A stretch of 64,000 nucleotides of DNA, taken from NCBI GenBank assembly GCA_034926225.1, contig JAYFRF010000001.1, forward strand, positions 248,001 to 312,000. The letters are read 5' to 3'. Every line of letters starts with the position of its first letter. Position 1 is the first letter of the stretch. The notes beneath the pieces were generated by a model. That model was not told where the DNA came from. It made no database searches and was given only the letters and a program-made list of their open reading frames with translations. The position numbers and the translations under genes are program-made. Source of the stretch: JAAZKA01 sp034926225. GTDB taxonomy: Bacteria; Bacillota; Clostridia; Oscillospirales; QAMX01. This document shows positions 58,328 through 64,000 of the stretch, in pieces.

Positions 58328-59653
58328 TTACGAAATCGCGGTGTATAATTCGAGCGCCTCGTCAAGCGCGTAACGGTCGACGAGTTGATTTTTACGCCCG
58401 TTAAAGACTGCCAGATAGTACGCGTCATCGTATAAATAATAAGAAAGCGTCATTTCGCTGTCGTGGTCGGTGCTGCGTTCAAAGGTGATGGTGAAATACG
58501 GATCGCCCGAGAGCGCGGTATCGGGCGCGGTGTCGGATGCGACGATAGCGGTCAGCGTATCGTAGAACGACACGAAGGCGGTATCTTCCAGCGCGTCGCC
58601 TTCAAACGAACGTACAGCGCCGTCCAGCGTGACCGTCATATGGGTGACCGTTTCCAAAAGAATCCCGCAGACCTGACGCGGCAGCAGATCGGACGGTACG
58701 GCATAGGCGATTTGCTGTGCGATCGCGGCGTTGGCCAGCAACACCTGATTGGAGCCGTCGAAACGGGCATAGATGAAGCCGTCGTCCGTCACGGAACCGA
58801 AGTTTAAGTGAACGGATTGAACCGTTCCCGCTTCATCTGTATACTCAACAGCGACGGTGCAAAGCGGGTTGTCAAGGCCAAAGGCGGCGTAGTCCGCGGG
58901 CCGATATGCCGCGCAGCCGTAAAAATACAGCCCGGTCACATCGTAAAACAGCGCATGGGCGTTGCGCGTATCGGCGGGGATGGGCGTATCGTAGGGACGG
59001 CCGACGTACCAGTCGAAAATTGCTTCGTAGGCGGGATACGCATCGGTTTCGTCGTATAACAACTCCAGCTCGAAGCCGTCGCGTTCCACATACAGGGAGG
59101 AAAGCTCCGACGGCAGAATATCCGGCATGGCGTCGTAGGCGAGCAGGTCTAAAAAGCCGTAATCAAACGCGGCACACAGCTCGGTATCGACGGTGTAGAC
59201 CGTATTTCCCTTAAGGACGTACCGTGCATCCCCGGCGGACGTCTCATACCCGATCCGGAAGGTTGCCTGCTCCCCCGCAAGGTTCGACGCGGTGACGGAA
59301 ATACCGGCGTCGGTCAGGCCATAGTCGGAAAGCGAGCCGTCCGCCGCGGCAAAGGAGCGAATGGCCGTCAGATTGGACGCGAGGGAAGCCATTTTTTCGA
59401 TGCGCGTCCCGTTGACGGGAATTGTCCCGTCGCCGTCGAGCGTCCAGACATCGCCGGAGGTGGAGAGGGTGACCGTCTCCCCCGCCCTCGTCAGCTGAAT
59501 GGATGTAACGGCATTTTTGAATGCGGTAACGGCTGAGACGGGCTCTGTCTCGACCGCGCTTTCATTGCGTGTCGCAAGCATGGCAATGATGGCGGCGAGG
59601 GAGAGCACACCGCAAATCGCGGCGTAGAGGATCAGGATGCCGCGACGTTTCAT
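58328..59653 (-). CDS. DUF4340 membrane-anchored protein
   Basis: A 441-residue protein with one N-terminal membrane anchor (about residues 5-28) and a large outside portion of repeated beta-rich DUF4340 segments. DUF4340 proteins accompany Gld-like ABC transporters; their role is unknown, probably as an extracytoplasmic accessory. The start overlaps the GldF/GldG-like stop by four bases. It is the third gene of the ABC system. Confidence 0.85.
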   Translation of the reverse strand: MKRRGILILYAAICGVLSLAAIIAMLATRNESAVETEPVSAVTAFKNAVTSIQLTRAGETVTLSTSGDVWTLDGDGTIPVNGTRIEKMASLASNLTAIRSFAAADGSLSDYGLTDAGISVTASNLAGEQATFRIGYETSAGDARYVLKGNTVYTVDTELCAAFDYGFLDLLAYDAMPDILPSELSSLYVERDGFELELLYDETDAYPAYEAIFDWYVGRPYDTPIPADTRNAHALFYDVTGLYFYGCAAYRPADYAAFGLDNPLCTVAVEYTDEAGTVQSVHLNFGSVTDDGFIYARFDGSNQVLLANAAIAQQIAYAVPSDLLPRQVCGILLETVTHMTVTLDGAVRSFEGDALEDTAFVSFYDTLTAIVASDTAPDTALSGDPYFTITFERSTDHDSEMTLSYYLYDDAYYLAVFNGRKNQLVDRYALDEALELYTAIS

Positions 59654-61899
59654 TTGCGGCGCACCTCCTTCTTATTTCGATGATACCGGCGGCTGCCCCA
59701 GACGGCAAAGCCAACAAGCAGGATGACAAGCGGCAGTAAATAGACGCAGACCGCGTTCCATAGCTTCGCGTCTTGCTCGGACATTAGTATAGACTCCAGC
59801 GCAAGCGACCGCGCGGAGATAGCAAGTGTTGTATCCTGCGAGGACAGCCACAGCGCGGCATTGACAAACAGCGCATAATTTGCGCCGGATACGGAGTCGT
59901 CGACGGTGCTGTCGAGCAGCATGCTGGAGCCAAACCAGACGACTCTCGCGGAAGTCTGCGCATTTTCCGCCGCGATTCCGATGTTATACACCCCCTGCTC
60001 ATCGCCTGGCTCGCGGTCAAGCGTCTGAATCGAGAGTACATCCTCCTTGCGGTAGGCGCTTTCCGACGTATACAGCAGCGCGGAAAACGACAGCGCGTCA
60101 TCCGGCGCAGCAACCGTCGTGATCGCGTGCGCGACGGGAAGCAGAATACGGTAGCCTGCATCGTGCAGTGCGGACGAAATTTCGTGAGTGCCGAGTGTTG
60201 GCAGCAGATAGGACGGGTAGTCGGTCAGATGATAGTCTGCATCCCCCTCGACGATCAAACCGTCAAGCGCATAAAGTCCCATGCTCCGCATCAGCGCGTC
60301 GAGGTTCGGCGTCGAGACGGCGAGAAGGTCGGTACAGATCAGCAGCCGTCCGCCAGAGTCGAGATACCGCTCAAGCGTTTCGGTCTCGGCCGCGGTTAGG
60401 TCGGCTGTCGGCGACAGTATCAGCACAAGTGCGGCATTCTCGGGCACACCGTCTCCGGACAGGAGGCTTAAGCTCTGTGCGTTGAACCCCTGCGCGGACA
60501 GTGTTTCGGTCAGCTCATCCGTCAGCGTCAGTTCTCCGTGACCGGTCAAGGTGTAAATAATCGGCAGCGCGTCGGAGGTGACATAGCGGATCGCGTTGAT
60601 GAGAACGGATTCGCCGTTAAAAAAGCCGGTACCTTCCGAATCGGCGATATAAATATGCGAGAAATCGACTGCTGTAGAGCGATCAGGTCCTTCGATAATC
60701 AGGCTATTTTCGGCAAGGGACAGCGTGGTATAGGCCGCGGAAAAGTACGGATACAGCACCGGGTCGCGCGTCTCGAACCGAATATGCGGAGTAACGGCGC
60801 GCGCCTGCGCGATGATCTCCGACATTCCCTCATCCTCGGAGCCTGTCCCCGCGAGCAGATACACAGTCACATCGCTGTCGAGCGAGGCGAGGAACTCCCG
60901 CGAAGGCTCGGACAGTGTAAAGACGCCGGCGGACGTCGTGTCGAACCTCGTCCACTTGGCCGGCAGCGCGTTCATCAGGAGGTTTCCCGCCAATACGCAG
61001 GCGCATGCGAGGACGGTCAACGCGATGTGGAATGCGCCGACGCGGATGGGCCGCTCATAACGCAGTACGGTGAGAAAGACGAACAGAAACGCGACGCCGA
61101 GGTAATAGATGACGCCGGTGAGGTCGAACATGCCATAGACAAAGGGGTCGAGCCGCGAAAAGAGCGCCGAGGAGGACAGCACCTTCTGCACCGCGCCGTC
61201 TAAGAGCGACGCGTCAAGCAGCAGGATTACGGCAAGCGGGATTTCAAGGGAAAATACGACGGCAACGGCGACGAGCGGCTTTTTTGATAGGAAGCGCACA
61301 AGCACCGCGAGGATGACGATGGCGAAGGTAAACAGTACGAACGCCGCCAGTCCGGACGACGCGAGGTAGTCGGAAACCGTAGGTAAAAGATAGGACAAAA
61401 AGCACAGCCCGAAGGTAAAAATCGCCGCGACGACCGGATTTTCAGTCATCGCCGAACAGAATGCGCCGATCGCGAGCAACGCGCAGCCCAAAAGGAAGTA
61501 TCCGGCGATCGTCCCGTAAGCGGTTACCAGATCGAGAGCGCCGTAAAAGGATAAAAGATACGGATAACCGCATAATATTGCGCATAAGCCTGCAAATACG
61601 GTCACGGCGGCGAGATATTTCCCTAAAACGACGTCAGTGACGCGCAGAGGCAGCGAATATAAGAGCTTGTCCGTGCCTAGCCGCGGTTCATCGGCGAACA
61701 TACGCATGGAGATAAGCGGGATGAGTATCAGCAGGATATAAGCCGTATTCGACAGGACGATTTCGAAATTCGCATAACCTTCCGAAAACGACAGGACGGC
61801 GGTGTAGATGCCGATGACGCAAAGCGCGACGGCGAGGACGAGCGGCGCGACAAGGCCGGTTAAAAACGCGTGCAGCTCCCGGGTGTAGACTGCCTTCAT
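59650..61899 (-). CDS. GldF-GldG-like fusion ABC permease with auxiliary domain
   Basis: A 749-residue protein that joins two functions usually on two genes: residues about 1-240 are an ABC-2-type permease with six membrane segments, and after a further membrane segment (about 285-310) comes a long extracytoplasmic ABC_transp_aux (GldG-like) domain (about 325-690), ending in one more membrane span. In Bacteroidetes GldA/F/G were studied for gliding and secretion; in Clostridia similar sets have no known substrate. Start and stop both overlap the neighbouring genes (ATGA), so the three-gene system is tightly coupled. Confidence 0.85.
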   Translation of the reverse strand: MKAVYTRELHAFLTGLVAPLVLAVALCVIGIYTAVLSFSEGYANFEIVLSNTAYILLILIPLISMRMFADEPRLGTDKLLYSLPLRVTDVVLGKYLAAVTVFAGLCAILCGYPYLLSFYGALDLVTAYGTIAGYFLLGCALLAIGAFCSAMTENPVVAAIFTFGLCFLSYLLPTVSDYLASSGLAAFVLFTFAIVILAVLVRFLSKKPLVAVAVVFSLEIPLAVILLLDASLLDGAVQKVLSSSALFSRLDPFVYGMFDLTGVIYYLGVAFLFVFLTVLRYERPIRVGAFHIALTVLACACVLAGNLLMNALPAKWTRFDTTSAGVFTLSEPSREFLASLDSDVTVYLLAGTGSEDEGMSEIIAQARAVTPHIRFETRDPVLYPYFSAAYTTLSLAENSLIIEGPDRSTAVDFSHIYIADSEGTGFFNGESVLINAIRYVTSDALPIIYTLTGHGELTLTDELTETLSAQGFNAQSLSLLSGDGVPENAALVLILSPTADLTAAETETLERYLDSGGRLLICTDLLAVSTPNLDALMRSMGLYALDGLIVEGDADYHLTDYPSYLLPTLGTHEISSALHDAGYRILLPVAHAITTVAAPDDALSFSALLYTSESAYRKEDVLSIQTLDREPGDEQGVYNIGIAAENAQTSARVVWFGSSMLLDSTVDDSVSGANYALFVNAALWLSSQDTTLAISARSLALESILMSEQDAKLWNAVCVYLLPLVILLVGFAVWGSRRYHRNKKEVRRK

Positions 61900-62687
61900 G
61901 AACGCCTGCCTTTCTTTTCGCGGCGATCACGGCGCTTAAGGCGGGTATCTTCCTCGTCATCATCCGCCGGAGCGGAGTCTGCCGTCAGCGCGAGGAATGC
62001 CTCCTCCAGCGTCGTCTTCCCGCTTTGCGCGATCACGGCTTCGGGGGCGCCGTCCGCAACGAGCCTTCCGCACGACAGCAGCAGGATGCGGCTGCATAAG
62101 AGCGTAATCTCCGAAAGGATATGCGACGACAGCAGAATCGTTCTGTTCCGCCCAAGAGACGCAATCAGGCTGCGCAGGCGCGCGATCTGTTCGGGGTCGA
62201 GTCCGATGGACGGCTCGTCGAGGACGAGGATGGGCGGGTCGCCGATCAGTGCCTGCGCGATGCCGGCGCGCTGGCGGTTCCCCTTCGACAGCGTACGCAG
62301 CTGGCTGCCGCGCTGCCGGTAAAGGGAGGTTTCCTCCATTACGCGCATGGCCTCTTCCCGAGGTTTGCCCACGGCTTTCGCCTGCGCAACGAAGACGAGG
62401 TATTCCTCAAGGGTCATATCGGGGTACAGGGGCGGCTGCTCCGGCGCGTAGCCAAGCTTTTTCTTTGCGGCGACGGGATCGGCGTTAAGATCGACGCCGC
62501 CGATCGTGACGAACCCGTCGGAAGGGGCAAGGCAGCCGGTGAGTAAGTTGAGCGTGGTGCTTTTGCCGGCCCCGTTACGCCCGAGCAAGCCGCAGACCTC
62601 GCCGCGCTCGACGGTGAAGGTTACATCCTCGAGCGCGGGAACGGCGCTGCCGGGATAGCGTTTTGTTAAGTGAGAAGCCTGTATCAA
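61896..62687 (-). CDS. ABC transporter ATP-binding protein (GldA-like)
   Basis: About 263 residues: Walker A GRNGAGKST, the Q-loop APEQPPLY, the signature LSKGNRQR, Walker B ILVLDEPSIGLDP and the H-loop SSHIL. It is of the GldA/CcmA-NatA type that drives ABC-2 permeases. I choose a TTG start at 62687 because a GGAGG box lies 11 bases upstream and the sequence then fits the family; an in-frame GTG at 62732 has no site. The C-terminal about 30 residues are highly charged (DDDEEDTRLKRRDRREKKGRRS region). First gene of the Gld-like run. Confidence 0.9.
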   Translation of the reverse strand: MIQASHLTKRYPGSAVPALEDVTFTVERGEVCGLLGRNGAGKSTTLNLLTGCLAPSDGFVTIGGVDLNADPVAAKKKLGYAPEQPPLYPDMTLEEYLVFVAQAKAVGKPREEAMRVMEETSLYRQRGSQLRTLSKGNRQRAGIAQALIGDPPILVLDEPSIGLDPEQIARLRSLIASLGRNRTILLSSHILSEITLLCSRILLLSCGRLVADGAPEAVIAQSGKTTLEEAFLALTADSAPADDDEEDTRLKRRDRREKKGRRS

Positions 62688-62780
62688 CTTTGTATTCGCC
62701 TCCGCGTGTAGAATCTCCCTACAGGATACCACGTGGAAGGCGCGGCATTCTGTCTTATCTTGTGGATAATTTTTAAACGT

Positions 62781-63938
62781 TTATACGTTGTCAAGCGAGT
62801 TCCATGAAAGCGGCAGCGGACACCACGCATGCAAAAGCTTTTCCGCGTCCCCGGGCAATTCTGTGACCATCCCCGGCTCCTGGGGCCCGAACAGCACGCG
62901 CATCGCATCAAACGCCGCGAGCGTTACGCACGCTTCACGGCCGGTTTTCGCGACTTCCGTCCGGCCGCCCTGTACACGGATAGCGAGGCTACCCCAATCG
63001 GCGATGCCGAGCACAAGCTCCCCGTCCGTCAGCGGTGCAAAGCTCGCCTTGAGCGCAAGGAATGCGCCGACGACCCGATCCCAATGAAAGATGCGGTACT
63101 GGTGATCGGGTACGATCGAAACGCCGTCGCAGATCCGCGTGATGTCCCGCAGCAGGACGCGCCGCCACGGGAAGACATTCAGGTTTAAAGTCTCGAGATT
63201 GTGCCGCTCCATCCAGCACTGAAGCATACCGAGGACGCGGGACTCGTCCGTCGCAAATACCTCGGCAATGCGGGTGCGATCGGCGCTGACACAGAGATAC
63301 CCCGCGAAGGTACCGTCCGGTTCACGGCAGATATAGGGGGTATTGCGCCACATAATGAGGGAACGGTAGAAATCATGGTCGTCTCTGCGACTAACACGAA
63401 CGGGCTGCGCTTCATAGAGCGCGCGTACGGCGGGCAAGGCCGGATCGTCGAAGCCTTCCAGGACAGCATAGGTATAGGCGGGCGCGTCAACGTGGGCATG
63501 GCGGATGTTGCGGGAAGACAGCGTGCAGGCAATATCATGTCCGCAGCGCTCGAAGCCGTAGTAGCCGTAGCGCTGCCGGTGGCCGCCGAGGAAGGCGAAA
63601 TCCGCGCCGTCAGCCTGCATATCGTCGAGCGCGCGAGCCATCGCCATGCGCATAAGCCCGGTTTTACGCTCGTCGAGGTGGGTTGAGACGTTGCCGATAC
63701 CGAAGCACGAGAGCTGATTTCCGGCGATGGTCGCCTGCATCGGTGCGGACATGACAAGGGAACGGATGCGGCCGTCGCGTTTAACGACGACGTTGTCCGT
63801 GGCGTGTTCGGGACGAACCCATTTGGGCATCAGGTTCTTGAAATCGTGCGGAACGGAGTTCTGCGAGAAGACGAGATTGATAAAGTCCACGCCGTCCTCG
63901 AATTCAGAGGGTGTCAAACGAGTAACTTCCAGTGACAT
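62781..63938 (-). CDS. GNAT acetyltransferase with SCP2-like C-terminal domain (Eis-like)
   Basis: About 385 residues in the Eis arrangement: an N-terminal GNAT domain with GIGNVSTHLDERKTGLMRMAM (acetyl-CoA motif) and LGGHRQRYGYYGF, a second degenerate GNAT-like part, and a C-terminal sterol-carrier-protein-2-like domain (from about 290; LTDGELVLGIADWGSLAIRV). Eis proteins acetylate amines, for example aminoglycosides in mycobacteria; many clostridial relatives have no known substrate. The ATG at 63938 is preceded by AAAGGA; a TTG at 63947 is possible. A TACAAT-like -10 lies near 63985; its -35 would fall at the window edge. Confidence 0.87.
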   Translation of the reverse strand: MSLEVTRLTPSEFEDGVDFINLVFSQNSVPHDFKNLMPKWVRPEHATDNVVVKRDGRIRSLVMSAPMQATIAGNQLSCFGIGNVSTHLDERKTGLMRMAMARALDDMQADGADFAFLGGHRQRYGYYGFERCGHDIACTLSSRNIRHAHVDAPAYTYAVLEGFDDPALPAVRALYEAQPVRVSRRDDHDFYRSLIMWRNTPYICREPDGTFAGYLCVSADRTRIAEVFATDESRVLGMLQCWMERHNLETLNLNVFPWRRVLLRDITRICDGVSIVPDHQYRIFHWDRVVGAFLALKASFAPLTDGELVLGIADWGSLAIRVQGGRTEVAKTGREACVTLAAFDAMRVLFGPQEPGMVTELPGDAEKLLHAWCPLPLSWNSLDNV

Positions 63939-64000
63939 ATCGTACAAACATCCTTTCTTTTTTAGAAATTTTCGCTTCCTTATTGTAACAGATTTTCCGT

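Noticed and set aside
57490..58404. 304-codon frame opposite the CE15-like gene
   Set aside because: Antisense shadow; composition is typical of reverse-complement GC-rich coding sequence.
1..64000. CRISPR array, prophage, insertion sequence or toxin-antitoxin pair
   Set aside because: No regularly spaced repeats, transposase, phage structural or small toxin gene pairs were found.

Overview
The window looks like a chromosomal segment of a GC-rich, spore-forming, probably anaerobic member of the Clostridia (Oscillospiraceae/Christensenellaceae-like by gene content; the sequence does not fix genus or species). The reasons are a sipL-spoIVA spore-coat morphogenesis pair, an hprK-ROK kinase-murB run, an elongation factor P gene followed by a CD1247-like acidic zinc-ribbon protein, sigma-A promoters with 17-18 bp spacers, strong AGGAGG-type ribosome binding sites, and a set of intracellular carbohydrate enzymes typical of gut or rumen Clostridia. 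I see no phage, insertion sequence, integrase, CRISPR array or rRNA. There is one tRNA gene, tRNA-Thr(CGU).

Layout. 1-3262 (minus): hprK, a GNAT gene, a ROK sugar kinase and murB (cut by the window edge). 3351-5163: an amidohydrolase and nagB. 5182-8576: a small Cys-bracketed membrane protein, sipL and spoIVA. 8594-11782 (minus): an AT-rich Cys-rich gene, tadA with a short MecA-like gene, and htrA. 11921-15413 (minus): a histidine kinase/response regulator pair and an alanine/glycine-type symporter. 15462-17104: efp, the acidic zinc-ribbon protein and a cupin. 17131-18231: a NahK-like N-acetylhexosamine 1-kinase. 18349-22225: metF, a MetH reactivation protein and a MetH lacking that domain. 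22310-29670: poorly characterised catabolic genes (amidohydrolase, M55 aminopeptidase, AraC regulator, DegT aminotransferase, ceramidase-like protein, GNAT, PHP and metallo-beta-lactamase proteins). 29783-32564: guaB and cca. 32537-40268: two divergent operons, likely an intracellular glycan-degradation locus (FAD oxidoreductase, MFS transporter and GH-like protein on one side; PHP phosphatase-like and DUF4091 proteins on the other). 40344-41533: corA with a long leader. Then tRNA-Thr, an epimerase/DapA-like pair, pyrG, a large tandem-HTH regulator, two MBL hydrolases, a Zn/Cd efflux operon (ArsR plus P-type ATPase), smpB, alaX, an NCS2 purine permease, degV, and a five-gene minus-strand run of a Gld-like ABC system followed by two esterases. 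A GNAT-SCP2 acetyltransferase closes the window.

How genes work together. metF, the activation protein and MetH form one methionine-synthesis operon. The ArsR gene has a palindromic operator over its own start region and controls the adjacent efflux pump. HprK and the ROK kinase point to carbon-catabolite control. NagB, NahK and the intracellular glycosidase/esterase genes point to use of amino-sugar-containing or acylated oligosaccharides taken up into the cell; none of these enzymes has a visible signal peptide.

Most interesting signal: the about 210-nt leader of corA (41289-41498). It has its own strong promoter, a 19-codon upstream ORF starting Met-Asp-Pro-Glu with a good ribosome binding site, and a stop codon inside the 5' arm of a 13-bp hairpin that ends next to the corA ribosome binding site. 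The hairpin overlaps a mutually exclusive 9-bp pairing that would hide that site. It resembles in logic the enterobacterial MgtL/CorL magnesium leaders but in a Firmicute. This is inference from sequence and needs experiment.
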